Assembly: GCF_020085105.1 (NCBI RefSeq)
Contig: NC_058064.1
Span: 17,243,823-17,307,822 of the forward strand
Reading direction: 5' to 3'
DNA length: 64,000 bases
DNA from: Siniperca chuatsi
Taxonomy: Eukaryota; Chordata; Actinopteri; Centrarchiformes; Sinipercidae
Under the pieces are notes generated by a model, which had not been told where the DNA came from, did no database searches, and saw only the letters and a list, made by a program, of their open reading frames with translations. Position numbers and translations under genes: made by a program. How positions within the stretch are numbered: the stretch's first letter is position 1; each line of letters starts with the position of its first letter. This document shows positions 13,830 through 28,100 of this stretch, piece by piece.

Positions 13830-14150
13830 CTGCTCGTTTCCTGTATAAGTCCTGAATGGAGGGCAGGTTAGCACCTATGATTTTTTTTCTGTAGTGCTGA
13901 CTGTCCGCTGTAGTCTGTTTCTGCCCTTTTTGGTGGCTGATCCAAACCTGACGGTGATGGATGTGCTGAGAACAGACTGGATGATTGCAATGTAGGGGGT
14001 TTCTTGGGGACCGGGGTGATAGTTGAGCATTTAATGCAGGAGGGGACTTCACTCAGCTCCAGTGATCTGTTGAAGATGGGGACCGGCTGGTCAGCAGAGG
14101 TTTTCACGCAGGAGGGTTTCTCTACAGTCTTGACCACGGCACAGCCTTAG
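13830..14150 (-). mobile_element. internally deleted LINE remnant
   Basis: Read on the minus strand, one frame carries FNRSLELSEVPSCIKCSTI followed by TPVPKKP, the start of the reverse transcriptase domain of CR1/Rex-like fish LINEs. An overlapping frame then carries GANLPSIQDLY, which lies well downstream in such elements. The catalytic middle of the reverse transcriptase is missing and the frames do not match, so this is a dead, internally deleted copy between NUDT5 and FBH1. Confidence 0.6.
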
Positions 14151-14294
14151 CGGATTCGAGTTTCTGTCTGTAAATTGGAAGAAGATGAACCAGACAGTGA
14201 TCGGAGAGTCCTGTGATACATTTAGAAAGCATTCTATTAATTCAACTAACTTCGTTTAATATCAAAGCACGTATTACTTTTGTTTTCTATCTAT

Positions 14295-14480
14295 GCTGCT
14301 GTCCAATTGGTCGCGATAATGCACCCATAGTTTGCCTACCGCCAATAAAATTCAAAGAAGAAGAAGAGCCGGCCAATCACGTGGCTTCCTCAAAACATTA
14401 GGAACATCTACTTCAATCATAGCTAGCTACTTGGAAGCAAGGAACAGTACATATTTTCCAGTACGGGAAATACAACATGA
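14295..14480 (+). promoter_or_regulatory. probable FBH1 promoter
   Basis: Three CCAAT motifs cluster just upstream of the first FBH1 exon: the palindrome CCAATTGG at 14303-14310, CCAAT at 14342-14346, and CCAAT at 14373-14377 directly abutting an E-box CACGTG at 14378-14383. No TATA box is evident. The promoter call is inference from motif clustering and position. Confidence 0.45.
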
Positions 14481-14769
14481 AGTCAGTATTAACGTTAGTT
14501 ACTTTGTTGATATTGACGGTTGCTGCACACTTGAGTTTACGACAGGTCGGTGGTTGCAAACGTACGGGAAAACAGTCGTTGTTTACTAATGTTTGGTTAG
14601 TAGCGCTGACGGTTCCATTCTGTATTTTTGTAGGCCTACACGCTACGACGACGGCATTTCTGCTTAACGCTAGTTAAGTTTTAACTTTCTTTTAACAAAT
14701 TCAGAATCATTAACGTTAGGTTAAATTACATAGCTTTGTTACTAAAAGACGGATGCACTGGACACGAAG

Positions 14770-17256
14770 ATGGAGGTGTCTGTTAAAGGTAAGTTAACAG
14801 TCAATAAGGCCAGTAGCCAAAGATACTGTGTGTGCCATCCACGGGAGACTGTCATATAACTAACCGCTAAGTTGTAGTTGCATACCTTTTAGCTCTAACT
14901 ATAGCTAGCTAACTAGTATGTAGTGAATTCTGTCAGGCATTTGAATTGGATACTGGTAACGGACGGTAACTCTAAACTTTGACACAGACGTTACAAAGTT
15001 GATCATTTTCACAGCCATAAAAGGACAAATTCGGTGCTTTCCTTAATAACTTGTTTTTCAGGGTGCAAAAGTCTTTGGCACTACATTTGGACTATAATAG
15101 GACTCTAACCTCTTATTAACAATTCACACTTCGTAGGTTTGTAGTTGATTTGGCACTTCTTAAAAGGTTGTTTTGAGGAAAAAAATCACTGTGTAGAATA
15201 AAGAGGGGAAACCAACGTCTTATCAAAGGATAGGACTGGCTGGTAATTAGTCAAAATGATAATGCACAGTAGAAACTGGCATGTTTGTTTAACCCAAGCA
15301 CTTTAATGACTGAACAGTGTACATACCATTGTAGATAGGAACATTAAAGAACGGCTGGCGTTGTGTGAAGACAATCCTAATACAGTGGTTTGTGTTGTGC
15401 TCACTGAATGTTGTGTGGTTTCCTAGGGAAGGTCAAAAGGAGGCACCTGAATGCAGCGGAGTGTGATGAACTGGGACGAAGTGCAGAGGGAACTGATGCC
15501 CTCACCCAGCCCCACGCTGTCAACTATGGCCAGGACAACCGCAACCCTAACCTGCGGCTTTACCCCAGGACACCCACCAAGCGACGGAAGTGTGGTAATC
15601 TGCTGTAAATCTGAGTATACTCAAAATAACACTGATAGCAGACAGGGCAACATCTGTGCATGAAAATATGAAGTTATTATTTTGTCCAGTAAATGTCCTG
15701 ACTAGCCCATTTTTTCCTCACCATTCTTTGGTAGGAAGTAAAAAAAAAAAATAAAATAATGTCAGACTCTGAATCTTCTCTCCAACTCCAACCATCAGCA
15801 TCTGCCTCAGGAAGTCCTGCGGGACAACAGAAGGGCATCGGCGACTTCTTCTCTGTGACTGGAGTCATCAGTTCCAGTCTGCACAAATCCTCCCAGCCAT
15901 GCTCGTCCACATGCACAAATGAACTCAGTAGAGAGCTTTTTCCCAAAGAAGAGCCAAAGGTTGTGAAAGAGGAGGATGAATATGTCAGCCTGTTAGCTGG
16001 TGCAATGGCGCCAGAACCTGAAGCAGAGGAGGAAGAGGAGGTTGATGATGTAAGCCTGTTAGCTGCTGCGATGGTTCCGGAGCTTGAGACAAAGCAGGAG
16101 GAGGTGGTGGATTATCTGGAGGGAATGACAGCAGAGATGTTTGGGGATGATGATGAATTTGCCCAATGTAACAGTGATTTTCACAATGAGGAGGAGGTGG
16201 AGGCCCTCCCAGACGCCCACTATGGGCTCTTCGGCAGCAGCAAGGTCCTGCTGCAGCCCCAGGGTTGCATGGATGACCTTCCAGAGGAAGTGCTGAGGCA
16301 AGTGCTGTGCCTAGTCCCTGCCAAGGACCTCTACCGCAATGTCAGCCTTGTCTGCCATCGCTGGAGGAACATCGTCCAGGACACCAAGGTTAAACAAACC
16401 ACAGAGTTATATATTTGCAGCATGGAAGGGGTTAATGTTGAAGTTAATTATCGTACAATGATAATATTAAAGGGGGCGAGTGTGTACTTAAAGCTCATCA
16501 AATTAACTTAGTTGTTGTGTGTTTGTGTTCTGTTGCACAGTTTGTCCCCTTCAAGAAACAGTACTTCCGCTACATGATGAGGGAGAAGAATACAGTGCTG
16601 GAGATCTTCTCCATCCTGAAGAACAGCCGCATTAGAGATCCAGCATCATCACAGCACAGCATACGATACCTTGTTGTGTAAGTCTGCATTTCCTCAGTAA
16701 GACACATTTCTGTAACAATACATACGCAAAGAAGAGTCTCTGTATTGTTTGTATTAGAGATGCACTAATATGGAATTTCACTGCCAATAATGATAACCAG
16801 TAATTATCTGTTTGTTGTGACTGATACCAATATGATAACCGATAACATTAATCTTACAAATGCAAAAATGTGAAGAGGATAATAAATATATATTTGATTG
16901 ACAACTTTATTTTTCTACTACAACACCAATGTTCAGAGAGTGGTCACTATCCCTAGAATACTACTAATTCTATACAATTAGTGTTAACTTTTTGCTAGTT
17001 CATAACAATTCGCTACTAGCATAACAAGCTCCATATGACTGTGTAAAACATACCATGTGGATGAAAAGGGGACTAGGAGTTGACTGCGGTCATAGACGTT
17101 GCATTTATGCATTTAAGTTTATGATCATGCTCGTTCAACAGGTGTTTTATAAATTGCTCTTACTATCTCCCTTACTGATGGATTTTGTTGCACTTATGGA
17201 TAACGAGCATTGAAATATACTTGAGTAAAATTAAATCTACATCTCTTTGCTGTGGC

Positions 17257-17311
<55 letters not shown>

Positions 17312-20300
17312 AGCTTTTTTCTGATCTTGGTTTCACTGTGAGCCACTGTGGATCAGAGCTCCATTTAAGTAATGAAGTATAATTATTTAAAATGACCAAC
17401 AACAAAAGTACGGGAAGGCTGGCATGCATAGTTTTTAAAATGTTCACTGTGGTAATTATCTTGTCTGTGTGTGTTTTTGGTCAGTTTAATGGCCCAGCAT
17501 AAGGTTGGAGAGTGGGTCAGGCCAGAGGACGTTCTGGAGTGTGTTAAGAGACATCGCCTTTTTCCTCAGGCTGAGGCCTCCATCAGATTACGTCTTCCTG
17601 ATATTCAGAAGTGCTTTAACCTTGGCATTGAGGTATGACTCACACGCACAAATACACAAAGGTCCTCTGGTAATCATATGGAGAAAAATTTAGTTCACAG
17701 TGTGTACTTGACCACTATAGATCTTAACTAAAAGTTTAAGGTCTTAACATCAATCGTGTCCAATTTCCAGGGTCCCAACCCGTACGCGGCCATGGCTGTC
17801 ATATTGATCCTAAGTGAGAGTGTTGTTGACGTGCAGGCCTTGGTGTCTCTACTCACTAGCTGCATGTCAGACACCGCCATCACGGAGTACCTCAGTCACA
17901 TGGCCATGATGTTGCTCGCCTTAAAGAGGAGCAACATCCAGATTAGTAACAGGTAAGAGCTACAAATGTCAGAAAGTTAAATTTCCATATCATTCTTGTC
18001 AGCCTCCCTACCATTCTTTTCTTTTCGGTCTCTGCAGGCTGCATTACAACATCTACTACGTACTTCACCTGATGGAGAACGGCCCCTTTTCAGTCAGCTC
18101 CAGTCAGAGTGGGTGAGGACCAAAATGCATTAGTTTCGCTGATGTGCATGAGAAATAAGAACAGCCTGTTTTGTTTATCACCCTTAATTTCTTCATAACG
18201 ATGGACCCACTTAGGTCTATAGGGTGAAAAGGGGTCAAGGACTGAATACGATGTTTATTCCATATAGGTTTTCATTTTGTTTGTATGGCAAGTAAAGTGT
18301 ATTTACACAACTCCGTCATTTCATGCTAGTCACGCAACACTAAGTCAACAGGAATTGGACTAAAGTAATGGATATCTGAGGAGGTTTAGCTTTTTAACAG
18401 TCGTCATTCTGTGTGTGTGTGTTTCTGCTAGGCAGCCTGAGATTCATCTCACACATGAACAGCAGCAGATCCTCAGTCACGACATCCAGAAAGACCATGT
18501 GGTCAAGATTGTGGCTTTTGCAGGTACAGTGGCAGCTATCACCACAAGGGGACATCCATCTCTAAACTTTCAGGGACCCAAAGGGTTTTTACCAGGCAAT
18601 GACAGGCTACTTTGGGTTCCATGTTGGCTGTAAAGTTAAGGAAGAATAGATATAGTGATATAATGTGAAACATGTTTTGTTTCATCATATCTGAAATGTG
18701 GTAATGTTGTTTCTCTCCTTAAATGCAGTTGCATGTTGAAATAAAATTGTGTTCAAAAGTTTTGAGTGTTCCATTTTGAAACTTGCACATAGCCTGTAAA
18801 TGTTGAAAGATAATCAGTTCCATCACTGCTACTGTGTAAGGTGTGATGTGGGCCAGCCATGCAGATCAGGGGTCATAGTGTCATAGCTGAATGGTCCGTG
18901 CTGTCTGCCACAGGTACAGGGAAGACAACCACATTGGTAAAGTACGCTGAGCGGCGACCACACCTCCGCTTCCTGTATGTGGCCTTCAACAAGTCAGTGG
19001 CCAGTGAGGCGCAGCGCCGCTTTCCCAGAAATGTGGACTGCAAGACTGTCCACTCGTTGGCCTTCAACAAAGTTGGGAGGAGGTGAAAACCTAAGTTTCC
19101 TCTCAGTGACAGTCAAAGATTTCAGTTTTTGTGTTCATAAATACAGACTGTGGAGAAAAAGAGGTGGCTGTGCCATGTTTTTTTGCTCTCTTAATTATTT
19201 GGATATTAAATCTGTAATATCATAACTTACAAATATACCCTACGTGCTGTTAAGTATTCATTCTAGTCTGATCTAGAGCACCAAGATAACAGTGCTGCCA
19301 GTAAATGCCCCATCAGTGACGTGCACACGGAAAGTTATGCCTCTCAATTCAGTTGAACAAGGGTAGGTGAAGAAACCTATAATAAAGCATTATGGAAAAG
19401 TGAGCATAAAGAATGTAGTGTAGCAAGTAACACAGGGTAACATAGACTCACTGTATTTCGGACACTTACAACAGTAAAATCAGTGTTTCTGTCCATGAGC
19501 ATTTAACACTTTAAAGACATACTTGTCAATCAAATGTCATGGAACTCTGTACACTGTAAACCAAGTTGAGAAAACTCAAAATTTCAACAAACAAACAACA
19601 ATAAACTTAAAGAAATTTTTGAGTTAGACCATTTAACTTAATTTCAGAAGTTTTGGCTTTGAGTTTATCCAACTTAGAAGTTAAAGTAATTCAAATCTGT
19701 ATGCTGTATTCACTTGGAAATTTTAGTTTATTAATGATCTTGGTCTCCAGTTCTTTTTTCTTTTTTTTTTTAAATTTTAATTTTATCATCTCTCATATCA
19801 AGTTTGATCCCTCATTGTTTTATTTGGATCAGAGAGAAGAGCGTGTATAAAAAGACACTTACTGGCCTCCATCATGTAACTTTCTTCATGTTAGAAAAAA
19901 GGCTTTCTGGACAATTTTAACCATAATGCAGTGCCTGCTGGAATGTCTGCTTAACTGATTTCTGCCCACTTTCCGCCCACACTTGACATCTGTTTTATCA
20001 CTGAAAGAAAATATACCACAGAACAAACTGCTCTTTACTGTTATCAATGATACATCTCCTTTTTTTTTTTCTTTTTTTTTTTGGAAGATTTTCCATATTA
20101 CCACTTCACTTGTTGTGCTTTTGTAAATCTTCCTTGTGGCAGCTACCATTCCTGTCAGAAGCTGACCTTTAACCTGAAGCCATTCGCTCTCAACTCTGTT
20201 CTGCCTGAAGGCCGCGGTGGCTTTGCCAAAGCCAAAGTGGTGGCCACAACTCTCAACACCTTCATGGCTTCAACGGACCAGACTATCACTACCAGGCATG

Positions 20301-23300
20301 TCCCCAGCACCCGCATAATCAAGAAGCGCCACAGGGTGGTTATAGAAGAAAGTGAAAAACAGGTATGAACACATTAATGTATACAAGTTAAGTGACACTG
20401 TACTTTTTTTTTTTTTAGTGTGAGTAAATAATAAGAGCAAGAGCACTGCAAAGTCACATTTGATCTGTCTTTTATTGTGCAATCCTAGTTGTTTGTCCAC
20501 GACGCGCAGACAATCTGGAATAAAATGAAGGATCTCAATGAGAAAAAACATGACGCCTTCTACATGACCCACGATGGTACGCCAACTGTGAATGAGTGAA
20601 ATGAATATAAGTGATTCTGTTTTTAATATTAGACAGGTTGGTCAACGGAATTTTTCATTCCCAGGTTACCTCAAGTTATGGCAGCTCCAAATCCCGAAGC
20701 CCCAGTTGTCTGACCAATACGATGTCCTCTTCATCGATGAGGCCCAGGACTGCACTCCAGGTAATGATGCAGTAACTGTTACGCAGTCCTGCAGGATTGT
20801 GGAAAAGCATAATTGTGATTATTTTGCTTAACATTGGGAAATCTTCCTTCCTTCCCGCCCTCCCAGCCATCATGGATGTGCTTCTCTCTCAGCGCTGTGG
20901 GAAAATCCTGGTTGGAGATCCTCACCAGCAGATCTACACCTTCAAAGGAGCCGTCAATGCCCTGCACACTGTCGACCACACACACATCTACTACCTGACA
21001 CAGGTATACACAATTACACACACAAATAGAGGTAACATTTGCACAGAAGCAGTTATGGGCAGTGAATTTTTTATCCAGAGAAATCAGATTTATTTTTGTC
21101 ATATTGCAAATATATAAAAAAGTGTTGCATGTTATGTTATCTAAATAAAGATCCACCATACCGTCTCTGTACAGCTCACACCTATCTAACATATCTTTTT
21201 CTGTCCATGGGATTGGACGAAAAATGTTGATTTAGGCATTTTGTGTATAAAAAAAAAAAAATCTGTGCCATAAATTGGCCAAACTAGAACATGCATACAT
21301 CATACATATACTTCTAGAATCAGCTCAGCTTACTCTTTCCAGTTATATCGGCATATTAAATGTCTATTGTGTCCATAAGTCAGTTTAAAATTAAAATGCT
21401 CCTAATAACTTAAAGTAGGGCTATTCAATTACAAATTCAAGTGGGCCAGATTTTAAAACCAGGAAATGTAGATAGGCCAGACATTTTCAGCAGCCTATTT
21501 AAAACCTTCTTTTTGTTTTTTGGTAATGACAAATTTTAAACAAATGCAAATGAATGTAATAAAAAAATAGCAGGCGTTTGGAGATGGCGGTAAAATAAAC
21601 AAATACTTGCCAGTCCAGGCAGGGTTAAAGTGACGGTTTTCATTGTCAAATTTACATTTCAGGGTTGACAGACATATTTTCAGTAGAGCACTTCCCTACC
21701 TGTGACTGTTAATAGCCAGATGTTTTGAAAAGCTACTAAGTGTGGTCGGAACTCACCTGAGAAAACAGTGATTTGTGAAAAACATGATGGTGGTGTCGCT
21801 ACATTCATAACCATCCTGCCTGATCGGTACTGCGCATGTGGAACTCTCAACTGAGATGAGAAGGAAGCGAGATGGCTCACTCATTAGCTACTTCTATACA
21901 CTGTATATGTAATTTACTTATTTTGTCAGATTTATGTATGCTGGGCCACTCTGGGGTTGCTTCTGGGCCGGATGTGGCCCGCAGGCCACCAATTGAAATA
22001 ATGACTTAAAGGCATGCTGCACAAACAGGGCTCAGGTGTTACCACAGCTAACTTACTTCCTGTTTACATGACCCAAAGCATGATGGGGAACTGTAGTGCC
22101 AAAACTCAAAACATATTCATCCCAAATGAAAAAAAACAAAGTGGAAAACAACATGTTGACGATACTAAAGCATATAATGTCCCAAGACATTGATTAGAAC
22201 AAGGTTCTAATGTCTGTGGAACACTGTCCACTCCCACTCATATTTGCTGTGTGTTGAAATCTGTATACCTGGCTGTATTCATTAGGAGGTGAATACTAAT
22301 CATATACTGGCAGTCACATAAAGAGAGTCTTGTGTTTAACTCTCAGCATTTCAGTGTTGATCAGTAAAATGAACCTCCATGCTGCTGATGTCTTTGTCCA
22401 GAGCTTTCGGTTTGGTGCTGAGATTGCCTATGTGGGTGCCACCATCCTCAAAGTGTGCAAGAGAGTACAGAAGATTCTAGTTGGAGGAAAGCAAAAAAGT
22501 AAATACCACAAACTTTTTATGCGTTGTCTACTTAGAAATACATATAAGGTTCTTCAAAAATCTACATGATTATAACGCCCTGGAAGTTGATGTAATATGA
22601 AAATATTAGGATTTCACTCTTTTTTCTTTTCTTTTCTTTTTTTTTTTTTTGCCGTGTCTGTGTGTGCTGCATGTCCATTCTATAGGCGGTGTGTGTGACG
22701 AGACTGCAGAAACGGTTGAAGCAGCCATAAGGACGGGTGTCAGTCATTGTCAGGGGAAGATGGCCATCTTGTCAAGATGCAATCTCAGTGTGTTCAGCGA
22801 AGCCGTCCGGCTCACCGATGCCAACCCGCTCTGCCGGGTCCACTTCATAGGAGTGAGTGTGTTATACACACACACTCGCAGATGTAAACAAAACCAGGCT
22901 AGCTGTTTCCTGTGTTTATGCTAAGCTCAGCTAGCTGGCTGTTGGCTGTAGCTCCATATTTAATGGACATATGAGAGTGATATCTTCTCTTTTAACTTTC
23001 CACCATGAAGCGAAAAAGTGTATTTCCCAAAATGTAAAAAAGAAACCTACTGCTAAATAAAAAGTGTTCATTTAAAGTCCGAATGTGTATAGCAGGGTTT
23101 CATTACCATTAAATAGGCTCATCCTGCCTTTAAGAGTTGCTTACCCTTATTGTCCAATGGATTTCCACCCTGAGAAAGTTTGAGAGGAAACATTGAATAT
23201 TTGTAAATTTTAGCATAAAAATAGTCAAAATTAAAATTTACAATATTAGGTAAATGTAAGTGCAAAACTAACTAGGATTTAAAACCCCACATTGAGGGAT

Positions 23301-25108
23301 TTACAGGTCTCCCTTTTCCTTCAGGGTGTCAAAGGTATCGGCCTCAATAGGATCCAGGACATCTGGCAGCTGATGCAAGGGCCAGGCCGACACCCACAAT
23401 GTGAGATTCATACAAATGCACACTTATTTACCCTGTGAGGTCTTTCCTTTTTTGTTTTTCTTCAGTTTTTTTTAATACTGACTCTTTTGACATTTTGATG
23501 AATTTGCTCTGCCTTCAGTTATCAGGGATCCCCTTATTCGCTCCTTCGCCAAAAAAAATCGAAATGCCTTCTGGGCCCTGAAGGCGTATGTCACGCAGAC
23601 CGAGGACAGGGAGCTAGAGGCCAAACTCAGCATTGTTGAAAAATACAGAAGTCGAATCCCCGAACTGGTGACGCGCCTGGAAAGGTGTTTTGAAAATGAC
23701 TTTCACAAAGCAGGTATGCAAAAAAATTCTTAAATTGATTACTTAAATGAAGGCCTTACAAAAGTACTAGTCTTACAAGGGAGACTAAATTATTAACTCA
23801 CACACAGCACAGAAGTGGCAAACCTCAAAAATGAAATGTTAAATGTGAAATTAAATTACAAAATTAAAATTACCTTTTAAAGTAAAACAGTGTTGCTTTG
23901 TGATTATACCATTAGCTAATGTGCGTATGTTTAGTATACTGTATCTGAAGTTGTCAGTGGAAAAAGTCATATCCACAAGCAAAGTAACACATACAGTGCA
24001 TCCGGAAAGTATTCACAGCGCTTCACTTTTCCCTCATTTTGTTATGTTACAGCCTTATTCCAAAACAGATTAAATTCATTATTTTCCTCAAAATTCTACA
24101 AACAAAACCCCATAATGACTACATGAAAGAAGTTTGTTTGAAATCTTTGCAAATTTCTTAAAAAATAAAAAATGAAAAAAATCACATGTACATAAGTATT
24201 CACAGCCTTTGCCATGACACTCAAATTTGAGCTCCGGTGCATCTTGTTTCCACTGATCATACTTGAGATGTTTCTACAACTTGATCGGAACCCGATGGTC
24301 ACTCTGACAGAGCTCCAGCGTTTCTCTGTGGAGAGAGGAAAGCCTTCCAGAAGAACAACAATCTCTGCAGCACTCCACCAATCAGGCCTGTGTGGCAGAG
24401 TGGCCAGACGGAGGCCACTCCTCAGTAAAAGGCACATGACCGCCCGCCTGGAGTTTGCCAAAAGGCACCTGAAGGACTCTCAGACCATGAGAAACTAAAT
24501 AATTATCTGGTCTGATGAAACGAAGATTGAACTCTTTGGCCTGAATGGCAAGCGTCACGTCTGGAGGAAACCAGGCACCGCTCATCACCTGGCCAATACC
24601 ATCCCTACAGTGAAGCATGGTGGTGGCAGCATCATGCTGTAGGGATGTTTTTCAGCGGCAGGAACTGGGAGACTAGTCAGGATCGAGGGGAAAGTTGAAT
24701 GCAGCAATGTACAGAGAGATCCTTGATGAAAATCTGCTCCAGAGCGCTCTGTACCTCAGACTGGGGCGAGGGTTCATCTTCCAACAGGACAATGACCCTA
24801 AGCACACAGCCAAGATAACAAAGGAGTGGCTACAGGACAACTCTGTGAATGTCCTCGAGTGGCCCAGCCAGAGCCCAGATTGAACCCGACTGAACATCTC
24901 TGGAGAGATCTGAATATGGCTGTGCACCGACGGTCCACCTCCAACCTGATGGAGCTTGAGAGGTCCTGCAAAGAAGAATGGGAGAAACTGCCCAAAAATA
25001 GGTGTGCCAAGCTTGTAGCATCATACTCAAAAAGATTTGAGGCTGTAATTGGTGCCAAAGGTGCTTCAACAAAGTATTGAGCAAAGGCTGTGAATACTTG
25101 TGTACATG

Positions 25109-25154
<46 letters not shown>

Positions 25155-28100
25155 AATTTACAAAGATTTCAAACAAACTTCTTTCACGTTGTCATTATGG
25201 GGTATTGTTTGTAGAATTTTGAGGAAAATAATGAATTTAATCAGTTTTGGAATAAGGCTGTAACATAACAAAATGTGAAGCGCTGTGAATACTTTCCGGA
25301 TGCACTGTACACAGTTTGAAAAAGGAAGTCAATGATTAGCCTTAAGATATGACTCAGTGTATGATGTCTAATCCCAGCCACTGTCAGGTCTTGGTCCGAA
25401 ACATGCAAGTAAATTTGACTTCCATGACCATGAATCTGCATCTTTTAATGGACAAGGCTAGTGATATTTTATACCTTTTTGTTATTGTCAAGAAGGCTCA
25501 TGAAAATCAAACAAAACCAACAGTGTGTTAGTCTGTCTCTCAATACTTTTTGACTTCCCAAGCCTATCGGTTCCTGCTGAAGATGTAAATCATAAAACAG
25601 ATCACAAATATATACTTTCATTTTATTTTTTAAAAAAAAGGCTTAGTAATTTCCTAAAACAGCTCGTCACTGTAGCTTTTAGCAAATGTTGCTCAGACGG
25701 GAGTGAATGGTGTAATTGTCTGGGACTGTTTTCAGCTGCAGAATGAATGTGGAATTGACACAAAATAAACTCCAGAGTCCATGGTAATGAAGGAATGTGT
25801 CACCCAGTGCAACAGTGCGGCTTATTGATATTATTCTAACAACAGCAGAGCTCTATGGCTCAGAAAAAAAGATATAAATCAGGTTTGGCTAAACAAACAG
25901 TACTTATTAGTTGGATCAAGTCATTTGTTAGTTTTGGTCTTTCCATGGGATTTGTTGACTGTAAGAAAAATGTAGAATCTTGCCAGCCTTATTCGTTTAA
26001 GAAGAGTGTTTTTCTGTTTCTGCTTTTTTATAGTTTAAGTTGTTTATAGTTAATAATAATTGTTTACATTCACTCAGGAACAGGAAACTTTTTTTATGTT
26101 TTTAAAATGTAGTTAAATGACATCCATGTGTGGAAATGAATTTAAAGAAAAAGAAACTCAAAACTACAATTTCATATTGATGAGTAATTTTTCTGTCAAC
26201 TGTATAATGCACTCGACTCAGTCATGGGTTGTTACCGATGTTTGCTGTTTTGTTCAAGACTTCATAGTCGGAACAGTCCACAAGGCTAAAGGTCTGGAGT
26301 TCGACACTGTGATGGTCTCCGATGACTTTGTCAAGGTTCCATCTTCGAGACACAACCTGCACTTCTATCCCGACTTCTCGTTCGGTGTGTTTCTTTCCTT
26401 TTTTACATATATTTTACATTGTAGGTTTTTGGTAGACACTTTGGAATCCTATCCTATACAGGGGGAACTGTATCCATTTCCGACTATTGTTTCCTCTTTC
26501 GTTTTGAGGTTAGTTTCCTGTTTGTTGGTTAGTTAGTTCTATTGTTAGAGGGCTGAGAGTAGAGCAAGGCCAATTCATCGGCCGAAATTAGCTTAATGCA
26601 GATAGGTTTGAGGTAATTTAGAAATGGTCACCATTATATAGGTTTTCCACCAGAGAGCACTGACAAGTTGATTTTTTCACTGTAAAATGTCCTGCTCAGT
26701 ATGTATCTTGGTTACAATAATTAAAAATTCTAAGGGATCTGTATCAAGAGATTTTGTTTGTTAAAAAAAATCAAAATCATTTATTTAGCCAATGAGACAG
26801 ATCTTGTACCAAGTGTGATATTTTATTTTAAATTAGGCAAATTTGCCTTGATTTATTGATCATCCCATGACCATATTTGTTTGCTTCTTTGTTTCTTATT
26901 TGCTATTTACTTATTGTCCTTTATAATGTGACAAATGTTCATAAATTAAAAGTAAAAAAAAAAAAAAAAAGAGGCAAAAAAAATTAGGTTATAAATGGTT
27001 ATGATTTTTTTTTTTTTTTTACTTGGACAAACGGAGAAAGCCTGAGGAGAAAGTTTCAATAAACTGATCAGTAGTTGACTTTGAAGGCAGTCTAAAAAGT
27101 GGTTAACATTTGAATACTCCTCTTCCCTGCTCAGCTAACATTCCTGATGATGAGTGGAACCTGCTGTATGTGGCGGTGACTCGTGCCAAGACCTCCCTGA
27201 TCATCACTAAGAACATCCGCCACATCCTCACAGTGGCTGGGGTAAGACATAATCGCACAGTGCCCCTCACTCCTCATCCTAAATGCTTCTGCAGGTTCAG
27301 TAATGTTTGCACCTGGCCGCTACATATTCAGCCACTGTAAAATCTGTTATTGTTACAATGCAATGATGCACAAACATCTCCACATATTTGCAACTAGTAC
27401 AAAATATGAGCATCTTCTTGTCTTTTCATCCAATCTTTCCTCTTGTTAAATAAAGTGCGTCCTTGTGGTTTTATAAAGATGACCTGTCACCACAACCTCC
27501 ATCACTTGGTTTTCTTTAGCCGCCTTCTCATGTAGGAGTCCAGGTGTTTTTATGGTTGTTAAAGAGAAGCAGAATGTTGCTGTGGTTTTGAAAGTCCCTT
27601 TTCTCACATGCCGACATGATCTTCACACCACTGCGAGTTTCTCTTCCTCCAAATATCCAACCTTGTGGTTGGGCTATAGACTACACAGGTTGCTTGCGTA
27701 AATTTAAATGTGAATGTGGTGTTAAGGAATATACATGGGCCATAATAATCACCATTTCTCGTGGTTCTTCATTGGAAAGCCACGTCACCAGTGTATGTAG
27801 TTTCCGACGCCTACATTGTTACCACAGCAAACCACGCAGAAAGGTTGGTGATGTCTGGACACACAAATATGATCTGATCACTTGCTAATAAGTGCAGACA
27901 GTCTGTCTTACAGATCTGATTTGAGAAACAAAACTAATTTGCCTGCAGTCTGAACAAAGCCTTAGTGCTTGTAATGGGATTCCTGGAGAGTCAATGGTTG
28001 GTTAACTCTTTGTCAGATTTTATAACATTCCTGACTTACAATACATACATACATACATACAATAGGGTATTTTTGCAAGAATATAATTGAACTGGTTTTG

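Noticed and set aside
15677-15946. Minus-strand frames opposite FBH1 exon 3
   Set aside because: They are antisense shadows of a verified exon and lack domains or splice context.
24214-25080. Transposase as a functional gene
   Set aside because: In-frame stops, a frameshift and a missing N-terminal region show a dead Tc1 copy.
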